DNA of 35,650 bases from JAVRLB01 sp049965455 (lineage in GTDB: Archaea > Thermoplasmatota > Thermoplasmata > Thermoplasmatales > ARK-15): NCBI GenBank assembly GCA_049965455.1, contig JBMFWH010000011.1, forward strand, positions 1 to 35,650, read 5' to 3'. This document shows positions 16,061 to 24,169 of this stretch, piece by piece. Position 1 is the stretch's first letter. The number at the start of each line of letters is the position of its first letter. The notes under the pieces were generated by a model that made no database searches, was not told the DNA's origin, and saw only the letters and a program-made list of their open reading frames with translations. The translations under genes were made by a program, and so were the position numbers.

Positions 16061-16353
16061 TTATATCTAAAACTTCAGGAAATGTTTCAGGTAATATATC
16101 CATAATTTCAGGAAATACAAATCATATAGTTGGAACTCTAACTTTAAGTATATATCCCTCAGCAATACTATACGATTCTTATAATAATGCAGTCTATGTT
16201 GCAAATTCTTATTATGGAACTATTATCGTTTTATCAACTACAGCTACAAACTATCTGTTAATTGGTATCATAGTGATCGTGATCATAATAGCAGTGTTAG
16301 GAGTAGTAATGGCAATCAGAAGAGGAAAGAAGAATAAAAGACCTAAACAATAG
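16061..16353 (+). pseudogene. 3' remnant of a beta-propeller (YVTN-type) membrane-anchored surface protein
   Basis: The frame is open from the last base of tRNA-Gln to TAA at 16351-16353. It encodes the end of a surface protein: Asn/Ser-rich sequence (GNVSGNISIISGNTNHIVG), part of one beta-propeller blade with the typical YDSYNNAVYVANSYYGTI pattern, a hydrophobic helix (LLIGIIVIVIIIAVLGVVMAI) and a short basic tail. Upstream codons in this frame would be tRNA sequence, including an ATG at 16015 inside the tRNA, so the gene has lost its 5' part exactly at the tRNA boundary. Complete relatives are large extracellular proteins with many blades. A function for the remnant is unlikely. Confidence 0.75.
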
Positions 16354-16437
16354 CAACAACCGCCACAACAATAAAAAACATCTTCTCTTTTTATTTTTAT
16401 TTATTATTTGGGGTATTACTTTAATATATCGTATTCG

Positions 16438-16472
16438 CTTAATTATAGTTTATTACAAAAATAATTATACTT
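16438..16472. repeat. IS630 terminal inverted repeat, left
   Basis: This is the inverted partner of 17505-17539 with two mismatches. It begins cttaattatagtttattac and contains the transposase stop codon. Confidence 0.88.
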
Positions 16473-16965
16473 TTAAATTATCTACTAAGAATTTTTCAAT
16501 CCAACTTTTCGCATATGATAGACTCTTTGAATTCTTATCAAACTCTGAATTTATCAGCTCCTTCAGATGTTCTTCCGATTTTATTACAGTTACTGAAATC
16601 ACCCTTTTTATCTTCCTCCATATGAATTCTATTGGATCAAGATCTGGCGAATATGGAGGTAGATATATGAGTAATATATTGAGCGAATTTGCTTTTGCTG
16701 TTACTAAATTAGCATGATGAGATTTGAAATTGTCAAGTATTATAATTATATCTTTGTTAGTATTTCTAGCTTTAACTTGTTCTATGAATTCACATACTTT
16801 TTCTTTTTTTGAATCTTCCTTAAAATCAATAATCGAATTTCCATTTATCGAATAAAATCCAAATCCATTTGTTTTGTATTTATTAGTATTTTTAACCATT
16901 TTAGGCTTAGTGAAGGACCATACTCTTACTGTGTTTGCTGTTGTTTGAGGAGAAGTTTCATCCAT
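16465..16965 (-). CDS. IS630-family transposase, DDE catalytic part
   Basis: This is the catalytic half of an IS630/Tc1-mariner-type transposase. The acidic triad is complete: Asp in FMDETSPQ at the start, Asp in IIILDNFKSHHA in the middle and Glu in PPYSPDLDPIEFIWRKIKR. The frame really extends upstream of the first ATG. KVNKPILGF, the usual lead-in to the first Asp, is encoded just before it in the same frame and joins the helix-turn-helix half through a +1 shift in a run of eight A (17005-17012). Translation from the internal ATG would leave the first strand of the RNase H fold missing, so a shifted fusion is the likely active protein. Confidence 0.85.
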   Translation of the reverse strand: MDETSPQTTANTVRVWSFTKPKMVKNTNKYKTNGFGFYSINGNSIIDFKEDSKKEKVCEFIEQVKARNTNKDIIIILDNFKSHHANLVTAKANSLNILLIYLPPYSPDLDPIEFIWRKIKRVISVTVIKSEEHLKELINSEFDKNSKSLSYAKSWIEKFLVDNLKV

Positions 16966-16981
16966 AAATCCTAATATGGGC

Positions 16982-17485
16982 TTATTTACTTTTATTGTGG
17001 CTAGTTTTTTTTAGAATATCTTCTGCATCTTTTGGTCTCCTGTAATCGTATACATATTGTTTTCCAAACTTCATACGAAATTTATTCCTCATCAACCACC
17101 ACACTTCTTTATGGCTATACTCGATCCCATATTTTTCTTTTATAAGATTCCTTATTTCTTTTGTAGACCAGTCATCTCTCGTACTCAAAATATCCTTTAA
17201 ATCTTTAATCTGATCCGTTCTGAGCATAAGAGGTCTACCTGATTGTGCTATTGGCTTTAATCCTTCAACACCTTTTTCGTTCCATCTTTTTTGCCATTGA
17301 TATCCTACCATTTTTGTGACCCCCACCATTCTTGCAGCATTTTCAACTGTTTTTCCTTGATATCTAAATTTTATAAAATAAAGTCTTTTAAGAATTTTTG
17401 TATCTTTTTCTATGGATTTAATTCTTTTATCAATATCTTCTAAGCTGACATGTTTTTTTAGTTGAATATGTTCGATATTAACCAT
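16982..17485 (-). CDS. IS630-family transposase, helix-turn-helix part
   Basis: The 167-residue DNA-binding half has paired helix-turn-helix domains, with ENAARMVGVTKMVGYQWQKR and the GVEGLKPIAQSGRP linker typical of the family, followed by a winged-helix region ending YDYRRP. The start is placed at the ATG at 17485 (MVNIEHIQL). Reading further upstream only adds residues encoded by the inverted repeat and the RNase P RNA. The frame ends shortly after an A8 run, where a +1 shift would continue into the catalytic half. Confidence 0.82.
   Translation of the reverse strand: MVNIEHIQLKKHVSLEDIDKRIKSIEKDTKILKRLYFIKFRYQGKTVENAARMVGVTKMVGYQWQKRWNEKGVEGLKPIAQSGRPLMLRTDQIKDLKDILSTRDDWSTKEIRNLIKEKYGIEYSHKEVWWLMRNKFRMKFGKQYVYDYRRPKDAEDILKKTSHNKSK
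17005..17012 (-). other. A8 slippage site in the IS630 transposase
   Basis: On the minus strand the codons read CTA AAA AAA ACT, an uninterrupted run of eight A. Removing one A, by ribosomal +1 shift or transcriptional slippage, joins the two transposase halves in frame through LATIKVNKPILGFMDET. A -1 shift meets TAG at once. Either a programmed site or an inactivating single-base insertion would look like this. Confidence 0.6.
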
Positions 17486-17504
17486 AATGAAAGTTATATA
17501 ATAT

Positions 17505-17539
17505 AAGTATAAAAATTTTTGTAATAAACTATAATTAAG
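17505..17539. repeat. IS630 terminal inverted repeat, right
   Basis: This is the inverted partner of 16438-16472, ending about eight bases from the 3' end of the RNase P RNA gene. Confidence 0.88.
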
Positions 17540-17546
17540 TGAAATA

Positions 17547-17848
17547 GCAAAGTGCTCGTAGTAAGCCCTCTTCTGTTTCAAGTGGCATTCGACTAATGCG
17601 CCAACCCGCTTTTCTCAGAGCAAATCATCAAAGCTGTTTGGCTTGCTCCACCAAGGAAGTTCGTTTCAACAATTCTTTCGAGAACGTCATCCACAACTGA
17701 AATCATCCTAACCTCGAAAGCTGTGGCGTTTCTGTACCTTTACCATCTTTCTCAAGATTCCTATTTGTATAGGATTGGTTGCTCTAGGAGGAGGGACTTT
17801 CCTCATTGATTTTCAAACCAACGTAAGCCACTCTCGAGCTCTTTGCCA
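17547..17848 (-). ncRNA. rnpB: RNase P RNA, archaeal type
   Basis: The minus strand has the hallmarks of the RNase P ribozyme, about 300 bases. The conserved CR I sequence GAGGAAAGTCC is at 17794-17804, GGTAAAGGTACAGAAACG follows in the middle, and ACAGAAGAGGGCTTAC lies near the 3' end (P4/CR V). Helix P1 forms between the two ends, GCAAAG-A-GCTCG with CGAGC-A-CTTTGC. AGTGGC pairs with GCCACT as P2, and P3 forms a hairpin from CGTTGGTTT and AATCAATG. The RNA removes 5' leaders from tRNA precursors. A TATA box about 25 bases upstream of the deduced 5' end supports the start. An IS630 element abuts its 3' end without entering P1. End positions are accurate to a few bases. Confidence 0.92.
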
Positions 17849-17866
17849 ACGTTTAGATATCTTATC

Positions 17867-17876
17867 TCTATATAAG
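17867..17876 (-). promoter_or_regulatory. TATA box of the RNase P RNA gene
   Basis: Read on the minus strand the box is ccttatatag, about 23-26 bases before the deduced 5' end of the RNA near 17848. The gap to the divergent gene at 17933 also contains attaatattg (about 17902-17911), a probable box for that gene 25-28 bases before its ATG. Confidence 0.65.
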
Positions 17877-17932
17877 GTTTGTCAAAAATTAAGACGAAAG
17901 ATTAATATTGAAAAAACCATTCTCTTTTCCCA

Positions 17933-19912
17933 ATGAGGGGTAAGATTCTAGCGGTTGTGATTACAGTAATGTTAATCTGCATAATGCACATTAACACAGT
18001 AAATGCAGAGAATACAGCTACTGCCAAAATAGATGGTATCTACATTACGGGCAGTACAGCTATTAATTTAAGTTTCTATTATTCCCAACAAATTTCCATA
18101 TCCGATCTATTTTATTTATTGACCCCCGCAAATAGTTCAAGACTGTCTTCATTTTTATCATTTTTAGAGTATAAGTATCAAAATGTAAACGGGGAAGCGT
18201 ATATAGTAGCTTACAACAATACTGCTTTCAGGAACTACAGCTTTGACTTTTCTCTGAACTCTCAAACCCCAGAATATAACACCCGTATTAATCTTACAAA
18301 TGTGATTGGAGAAGGGTACATAGCCAATAAAATGTATATCTGCGCAAACTATACTGATTTTGGATGGGATCTAATCAAGTTTAGATTTACTTTTGATCAG
18401 CAACCTATTTTTGATACCATAATATTTAACAATCTGGATTATAACTATACCATACCTCTATCGATTAATGATGAACCATTGCTTTATATGGGAACTGACT
18501 CCTTTTTACCTTCTTTCAATCCTTTTTCACTGGAATACTTAGATTTCCCAAATTTCAATTTTTTCCCGGATATGCTAAGTGAGATTAATAACTGGAACTT
18601 TGAAAATGGCTCAGAAATATTATGTGATCCGCCCATAGGCTCTGTAGGAATTCCAGATCACTGGATCAATGCCGTATTCACCAATACTATTACCGCATAT
18701 AATTACACATACATATTGCCTAATTTTAGTGCAAAAATCTTAGCATATCCTGCTGCATCAAGTTACAAAATATCAATATATAAGGGGAATCTAATGCCAG
18801 AATTCTATATTAACAGGCTATCTTTATTTAAAACTATTAATATGCCGGATTATAAAAGCATATTAAATATCTCACAGACTAATCCCATATTCCAAATTTC
18901 ATTAAATCATAGCATAACAGATTTCACTATTTTTGTCAGTGCTGGAAACCTTACCGATGCATATTATTTTCAAATTTACAAAGCTCCGAAACTAAAAGTT
19001 ATGGATCTAATGGGAATTAATAGTACTATATTCATATCTGAAAACTCAACGCTCAAAGATACAGGATTCGGATCTGATAACATAAACAACTCTCAAAATA
19101 TTAATATTTCAGGTAATCAAGATCATATAAATATCTATGGGTTCAAAAATCCCATATGTGCTCCAAATTATACATATCCATATTTTGATGATCCTATTGG
19201 GCCAATATTTGTAAACAACAGTCTTATCTTTGCACTTGATATATTATATTTATATGACTTTTATGAACCATACAAGATGGGTGAATATATGTTAGTGCAG
19301 AGTAATCAGATTCTGGAAAACTTTAGGAACATGTTTGATTTTTATTATTACAATGGCTCAGAAAACACTATTGAATTAAAAACAAATGCTAGCGGAGAGG
19401 TAAAAATTTATGATTTGTTTGGAAATCTGATTAATGGTTCATCATATTACATAGATCTTAACAAGCAGGTTATAAAAATTAGTGAGCTAGACCATCTAGA
19501 GGCACAGTATGAATTTCTTAATGTCAAGAAAATTGTACCTCTAATTAAAGTTTTTAAAGAGGGGGATATTTTAAATATTACTGCCCAGAATATTTCTAAC
19601 CTCCAAGATATAAGTATTAACAGGACCTTGAAAATTGAGTATTCTGTTAATAATAACCTGTATGTCTGCAGATTGAACATGTCAAAAGGCCCTGGTTATT
19701 ACTACGCTTCTTTCAGATTACAGAAACAGGTAGGTGAACTGGTAGTTAACTACAATTCTTCCAATATATTTACGCAGAACGTAACTGTTACGTTTATATT
19801 TAAAACAAATCAAACTCCCGGAAGCTTCTCATTTCTATATTTTCTATTCATCATACTATTGCTGGTTCTGGCGGTTATTGTAATAGAGGGGGGTAGAGAT
19901 AAGTGGATATGA
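17933..19912 (+). CDS. Large sequon-rich surface protein with signal peptide and C-terminal anchor
   Basis: The 659-residue protein is not recognised as a known family. It has a clear signal peptide (basic start, hydrophobic 6-20, likely cut after VNA near residue 25), a long extracytoplasmic domain of about 600 residues rich in aromatic residues and N-glycosylation sequons (NLS, NSS, NYS, NLT, NYT, NGS, NFS, NIS repeatedly), and a single hydrophobic helix (about 632-653) followed by a short cytoplasmic tail GGRDKWI. The following gene overlaps it by ten bases and encodes a polytopic membrane protein with VirB6/TrbL-like character, so the two are probably one complex, with this protein as the exposed part. 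Codon composition is visibly more AT-rich than the housekeeping genes nearby. The region lies next to tRNA-Gln and an IS630. Confidence 0.75.
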   Translation: MRGKILAVVITVMLICIMHINTVNAENTATAKIDGIYITGSTAINLSFYYSQQISISDLFYLLTPANSSRLSSFLSFLEYKYQNVNGEAYIVAYNNTAFRNYSFDFSLNSQTPEYNTRINLTNVIGEGYIANKMYICANYTDFGWDLIKFRFTFDQQPIFDTIIFNNLDYNYTIPLSINDEPLLYMGTDSFLPSFNPFSLEYLDFPNFNFFPDMLSEINNWNFENGSEILCDPPIGSVGIPDHWINAVFTNTITAYNYTYILPNFSAKILAYPAASSYKISIYKGNLMPEFYINRLSLFKTINMPDYKSILNISQTNPIFQISLNHSITDFTIFVSAGNLTDAYYFQIYKAPKLKVMDLMGINSTIFISENSTLKDTGFGSDNINNSQNINISGNQDHINIYGFKNPICAPNYTYPYFDDPIGPIFVNNSLIFALDILYLYDFYEPYKMGEYMLVQSNQILENFRNMFDFYYYNGSENTIELKTNASGEVKIYDLFGNLINGSSYYIDLNKQVIKISELDHLEAQYEFLNVKKIVPLIKVFKEGDILNITAQNISNLQDISINRTLKIEYSVNNNLYVCRLNMSKGPGYYYASFRLQKQVGELVVNYNSSNIFTQNVTVTFIFKTNQTPGSFSFLYFLFIILLLVLAVIVIEGGRDKWI

Positions 19913-20973
19913 TATCAACAATAATTAGTGAAATAATGATGGCACTTTTTTTACTATATAATGGGGCACTGAAAACTGCTTTAACATTTGAATGGAGTAC
20001 TATGGCATTTCCATTTTTAAATCCTTCTGTGAATTTTCCTCAATTGCTTACTGGTACCGGCGCTATTCCTCCATTAGGCTGGGTACCATCTGCTTTTTTA
20101 TCCAACAATTTAGAGGCAAATAGTTATGCGATGTACTCTCAAAATTTAATGGATATTGCTGTAAACCTCAACATCATATTTTTAGATTATATCGTAGTGC
20201 CTATTATGAGCATCATAATTATCCTAGGAGCATTAGAATATTTATTAAAATTTCAGATTTACAAAAAAGAAGATTTAGGGCAGATCCTTCCAAAAATGTT
20301 TTTAGGAATAGTTTTAGCATATAGTTCTGTATATTTTGCAGACCTAATTATGATGGTAAGTGGTGCATTTTATAAGTTTTTATATTATATAGATTTTACA
20401 CCTTCCCAGATACCAGGTGGTAGCATATTGCTTCACCCGAACCTTGTTGGAATATGGAACCTAGGTGGCTGGCCGATTTTGAACACTCAATGGTACCAGT
20501 TTTTACAGGGCAATGGGTTAGTTATCTTTTTGTTCAATTTAGCGCTTTTTGCATTGATATTTACATTAGTAGTCGTTTTAATTATAAGAATAATCTGGAT
20601 TCTTGTGACAATTACGTTACTGCCAATTGCTTCATTGCTGCTGATTTTTAAGCATACTGAAAATTTTGGTAAGAAAGTCTGGATTACGTTTTTAGAGAGA
20701 ACTTTTGAAATATTTCTTATTGGGATACCTCTGATCTTCCTCAATTATTTATCAGACCCGGTATTTTCACTAGGGATATTAGTTGTTGCAATATCAATGC
20801 CCAGTTTTATCGGAACTGTAGGTAAAGCTCTTGGAAATCCAAACAGTGGCTATGTAGTTGCAAGAGGAATCAATACGATAGTATCCAACGATGCAATTTC
20901 CGGATTCGTTTCTCCTGAAAACTCAGGAGATTCCGGCAAGATTTTTGATCTTGTAGGTACGCTTGCCATGTAA
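19903..20973 (+). CDS. Polytopic membrane protein, VirB6/TrbL-like
   Basis: The 356-residue integral membrane protein has about six to seven helices, including DYIVVPIMSIIIILGALEYL, a helix pair around MFLGIVLAYSSVYFADLIMM, VIFLFNLALFALIFTLVVVL with the following helix, and two near 265-300. Charged clusters (KFQIYKKEDLGQ, KHTENFGKK) lie between helices. Helix order, length and the loop after the third helix resemble the VirB6/TrbL channel component of type IV secretion and DNA-exchange machines. No ATPase of that machinery is in the window, so this is a tentative fold match. It starts at GTG 19903 inside the preceding surface-protein gene, with a G-rich ribosome site (about 19887-19893). ATG at 19909 is the alternative. 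The C terminus is Ser/Gly-rich and soluble. Confidence 0.6.
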   Translation: MDMISTIISEIMMALFLLYNGALKTALTFEWSTMAFPFLNPSVNFPQLLTGTGAIPPLGWVPSAFLSNNLEANSYAMYSQNLMDIAVNLNIIFLDYIVVPIMSIIIILGALEYLLKFQIYKKEDLGQILPKMFLGIVLAYSSVYFADLIMMVSGAFYKFLYYIDFTPSQIPGGSILLHPNLVGIWNLGGWPILNTQWYQFLQGNGLVIFLFNLALFALIFTLVVVLIIRIIWILVTITLLPIASLLLIFKHTENFGKKVWITFLERTFEIFLIGIPLIFLNYLSDPVFSLGILVVAISMPSFIGTVGKALGNPNSGYVVARGINTIVSNDAISGFVSPENSGDSGKIFDLVGTLAM

Positions 20974-20982
20974 TCTACTGAA

Positions 20983-21192
20983 TTATAAAATGTGCAAAAA
21001 TCCGAGCAATACGAGTATTACCATTATAACAATATAAACTCTCAAAAACCAGAACGCGATCTTTATCCATCCTTTAATCTTTGCTTTTTTAACGGATTTT
21101 ATATCATTATCTAAAAGCTTCTCATCCTCCAAGAATTTTTGCCATTCCTTGTCATTTTTTATAAAGGTATAATTTTCATTTTTAATTTTCAT
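20983..21192 (-). CDS. Small single-helix membrane protein
   Basis: The 69-residue protein has a charged, Lys/Glu/Asp-rich N-terminal half and one hydrophobic helix at the C terminus (about 46-68, FWFLRVYIVIMVILVLLGFL), a tail-anchor-like layout. The ATG at 21192 is preferred because GGTGTT lies six to seven bases upstream. A longer start at 21207 would overlap the Nramp stop and place the ribosome site inside the gene. It follows the Nramp-like transporter on the same strand with a 12-base gap, so it is probably co-transcribed and could be an accessory subunit. I do not recognise a family. Confidence 0.6.
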   Translation of the reverse strand: MKIKNENYTFIKNDKEWQKFLEDEKLLDNDIKSVKKAKIKGWIKIAFWFLRVYIVIMVILVLLGFLHIL

Positions 21193-21203
21193 AGTTAACA
21201 CCA

Positions 21204-22559
21204 TCAAAACAGATTTGGAAAGATCAATGATATTCCATATAAACCACTCATCACTATGAGCACGGACATTATCGATATTGCAGATACATTTTGGAATTTA
21301 GTATTTGCATACTTACCCATTATTTCTCTATCATTTGCAAGTAGCAGAAGAAATAACATCGCGGCTGGCATAAAAATAGACGCAATTACCTGAACGGTCA
21401 GGTTCAAAAATCCGAGAGATATATTTGGGATCAATACTATTATTCCAGCAATTAGAAGGCTTATCATTCCAGGAACGTAGAATTTTCTCCCCTGCCAAAA
21501 TGGCAGATTTATGCTTTTTGGCCATTGAAACGCCTCGCCTACTGCCCAAGAAGTACTTGCAGTTATAGCAATCGTAGCTATGATTCCGGCTTCGATAAGT
21601 CCCATTGCAAAGAGATCTACTGGAATTATCCCAATTTTGTGGGTCATCACAGTGAGAATATACTGCATATCATATCCACTGGCTGGATGTATTCCAGTAG
21701 TGTAAACCAGTGTTGATGTCAATACAATTATAGATATTGCAACTGCCCCCATTATCACAGCACCTATGAATGTATCCCTTCTTGCATCTTTAATGTCGTT
21801 AGGATTTGTTCCTTTGTCCACTTCCGCAGACTGCTGAAAAAAGAGCATCCACGGAGCTATGGTAGTTCCAATGTTTGCCAGAACTACGTATATAAAAAGA
21901 GATGTGATGCCACCATTGATTTTCCATGTTGCAAAGCTACTGGATAAAAGTTCGATGTTTGGATGTGAATAGATCACCAGAGGGATAAATACTAGATTCA
22001 ATGCTGCGATTAAAAGACTTACGCGTTCCCACATATAGTATCTTAGCGTAAGTGTTATTATTAGAACGAACATAATACTTAACGTTACTGCATATATTGG
22101 CGCCACTCCAAATATACTCAGACCAAATGTTATGCCAATAAATTCTGTGACTAAAGTAAGTGAATTTGCGATCAGGAGATCTCCAATCGAAAACGCGCCC
22201 CAGAAACTTCCATACCTCTGCCATATCATTTCTGCATGCCCTCTCCTCGTTACCGCAGCGAGCCTTATTGTCATTTCTTGGACCACATAAGCCACTGGGA
22301 TCATGAGCACCATAAATGGTATAAAAAATCCAATCCCAAAAATCGAACCTGTTTGAGCGTAAGTTACTACACCACCAGCATCGTTGTCAGCAATCATCAC
22401 GAGTATTCCTGGCCCAATAAGCGTGAGCATTAGGATAATACGTGTAAAAACAGTTTTATTATTGTACCTCAAAGATGCAATCTTAAGCCTATCAACTGCC
22501 CTCAGTCTTACATCAGTTGGCAGCTCTGCAAGTTTCTTGTTAATATCAATCTGTGTCAT
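21204..22559 (-). CDS. Nramp-family divalent metal transporter, atypical clade
   Basis: The polytopic LeuT-fold transporter has about 451 residues and eleven or so helices. The first helix carries ADNDAGG where classic Mn/Fe Nramp proteins have DPGN. The sixth helix has TTIAPWMLFFQQ where they have the metal-binding MPH element with its Met. Both substitutions are characteristic of a divergent branch that includes magnesium-transporting Nramp relatives, so manganese or iron specificity should not be assumed. The N-terminal extension (1-30) is soluble and charged. The ATG at 22559 is chosen over an in-frame GTG at 22568; neither has a good ribosome site. A 69-residue membrane protein gene follows directly. 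It faces the surface-protein cassette convergently. Confidence 0.85.
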   Translation of the reverse strand: MTQIDINKKLAELPTDVRLRAVDRLKIASLRYNNKTVFTRIILMLTLIGPGILVMIADNDAGGVVTYAQTGSIFGIGFFIPFMVLMIPVAYVVQEMTIRLAAVTRRGHAEMIWQRYGSFWGAFSIGDLLIANSLTLVTEFIGITFGLSIFGVAPIYAVTLSIMFVLIITLTLRYYMWERVSLLIAALNLVFIPLVIYSHPNIELLSSSFATWKINGGITSLFIYVVLANIGTTIAPWMLFFQQSAEVDKGTNPNDIKDARRDTFIGAVIMGAVAISIIVLTSTLVYTTGIHPASGYDMQYILTVMTHKIGIIPVDLFAMGLIEAGIIATIAITASTSWAVGEAFQWPKSINLPFWQGRKFYVPGMISLLIAGIIVLIPNISLGFLNLTVQVIASIFMPAAMLFLLLLANDREIMGKYANTKFQNVSAISIMSVLIVMSGLYGISLIFPNLF

Positions 22560-22864
22560 GCAGACCACTTGTTATCCATCAATCTGTTTGTCTGTGAGGT
22601 AAGTCTACATATTACATAAAGATTCCCCAATAAGACGCTGTCAATTTTTCGTTGAAAATATTAAAAATAGCATCAGTTATCATACCATACATATTTCAAA
22701 AAATATTCAAATTAAATAATCCAGATAAAAGCTATGCCTTCGACAAAATGAAATAATAAGTAATTATCAACGAAGAGTTGACACGATCCCAATAACAAAA
22801 AATATTTGTGCATAAATTTGATCAGGCATAAAATATATTAAACAAGATTCAATATTCTTTTTGT
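22560..22864. other. Divergent intergenic region between the Nramp gene and rfcL
   Basis: This AT-rich gap contains the rfcL promoter (aaaatatatta, about 22830-22840, about 28 bases before the ATG, implying a leaderless transcript). The Nramp promoter should also lie here but is not clear. No small gene or structured RNA was recognised. Confidence 0.5.
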
Positions 22865-24169
22865 ATGGACTATAAATTGTGGACTGAAAAATACAGACCT
22901 AATTCTCTTAACGAAATTGTGGATATGCAAAGCACGATTTTGGAAATTAAGAACTGGGCGAATGGATGGATAAATGACATTCCAAAGAAAAAATGTTTGA
23001 TATTTGTAGGTAAGCCAGGGGTAGGTAAGACCACACTTGCACATGCTCTGGCACATGATCTAAACTGGGACCTTGTAGAATTAAATGCTTCTGACGCTAG
23101 AAATGAAGATGTAATATACAGCGTAGTAAAATCTGGTGCTGAATGTGAAACCTTTACAGATCAAGGAGAATATATATCCAGTAAACAGGGAAAAAGAAAA
23201 CTTATCTTATTGGATGAAGCTGATAATCTTTACGAAAAAAAAGTGGAAAGTGACAAAAATGACAAAGATAAAAGAGATTATGGAGATTACGGTGGTAAAA
23301 AAGCAATTGTGAAAACTATCGGGGTTTCCAAACAGCCCATAATTCTGACAGTAAACGATTCTTACAAGCTTTATCAGGGAAATTATGGGTCTGCGCTCAG
23401 AAACATATCTATAGAAATAAGATTTAAAGCTATGACTATGAACAGCATTATAAAAGTTTTGAGAAACATATGCCGATTAGAAAACGTGAAAATATCAGAC
23501 GACATCTTGAAGACCATCATAGATAAAAATAGCGGGGATATGAGAGGCTCCATAAATGATCTGCAGATCTTAGCGATTGGGAGGAGAGAGGTAACTAATG
23601 CTGATCTGGCAGTTATAGGGATCAGGGATAGAGAGGAGAATATTTACAATGCAATGGTCCAGATACTGGCTAGAAAATTAACATTGAAATCCGCAATAGA
23701 AGAGCTCAGGAAAATAGATGAGGATCCGGATTACATTTTAGCATGGCTTGACGAAAATTTACCAGCAGAGTATCTGAACCCTGTGGATATGAACAATGGA
23801 TTAAGGTATTTGACTGAAGCAGACTTATTTTTAAGAAGAGTATACAAGAACCAATACTATCTTTTATGGAGCTATGCTTCTGATCTAATGGCTGCAACTA
23901 CTATTGCAAAATCAGAGGTTTACTCTAAGCATTCCAAGTATAGTTATCCTGCATACATAAAAGAACTTGGTCGCACTAAAAACCTCAGAAAATCAAATAA
24001 TAAACTCCTGCAAAAGATTGGGTACTATATGCATATTTCCACAGATAAAGTATCAAATGAACTATCCAATTTTAAACTCATATTTCAGAAAGACCTTGAA
24101 TTTCAAAGCCATGTTATCGAAACTCTAAAGCTGTCTGATGATGAGATCTCGTTTTTGAATGAATCATAA
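22865..24169 (+). CDS. rfcL: Replication factor C large subunit
   Basis: The 434-residue AAA+ clamp-loader large subunit opens and loads PCNA onto primed DNA together with small RFC subunits not found here. The start LWTEKYRP is the RFC box, Walker A is GKPGVGKTT (49-57) and Walker B is LILLDEAD (113-120). A lid domain and a C-terminal collar follow. It lacks the long Lys-rich PCNA-binding tail present in some archaeal large subunits, ending instead in a short acidic stretch. The leaderless start is supported by a TATA box. The 3' end overlaps the convergent aminotransferase gene by six bases. Confidence 0.95.
   Translation: MDYKLWTEKYRPNSLNEIVDMQSTILEIKNWANGWINDIPKKKCLIFVGKPGVGKTTLAHALAHDLNWDLVELNASDARNEDVIYSVVKSGAECETFTDQGEYISSKQGKRKLILLDEADNLYEKKVESDKNDKDKRDYGDYGGKKAIVKTIGVSKQPIILTVNDSYKLYQGNYGSALRNISIEIRFKAMTMNSIIKVLRNICRLENVKISDDILKTIIDKNSGDMRGSINDLQILAIGRREVTNADLAVIGIRDREENIYNAMVQILARKLTLKSAIEELRKIDEDPDYILAWLDENLPAEYLNPVDMNNGLRYLTEADLFLRRVYKNQYYLLWSYASDLMAATTIAKSEVYSKHSKYSYPAYIKELGRTKNLRKSNNKLLQKIGYYMHISTDKVSNELSNFKLIFQKDLEFQSHVIETLKLSDDEISFLNES

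Larger units (their letters stand above)
16438..17539 (-). mobile_element. Complete IS630-family insertion sequence
   Basis: The element is about 1.1 kb, bounded by 35-bp inverted repeats (16438-16472 and 17505-17539) matching at 33 of 35 positions. It encodes one DDE transposase split in two frames on the minus strand. Similarity of the ends continues a few bases outward to TA dinucleotides (16432-16433 and 17545-17546), consistent with the TA target of the Tc1/mariner/IS630 group, allowing a 1-base indel. It sits between the propeller remnant and the RNase P RNA gene, whose 3' end it touches. The near-identity of the ends suggests a fairly recent insertion. Confidence 0.88.

Noticed and set aside
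17486..17581. Upstream extension of the IS630 first frame to residue MKQKRAYYEHF
   Set aside because: Those codons are the 3' end of the RNase P RNA and the IS inverted repeat. ATG 17485 is the sensible start.
16035..22600. Second attachment site (repeat of the tRNA-Gln 3' end) marking an integrated element
   Set aside because: No repeat of the T arm/acceptor sequence was seen to the right within the window, so island borders cannot be claimed.
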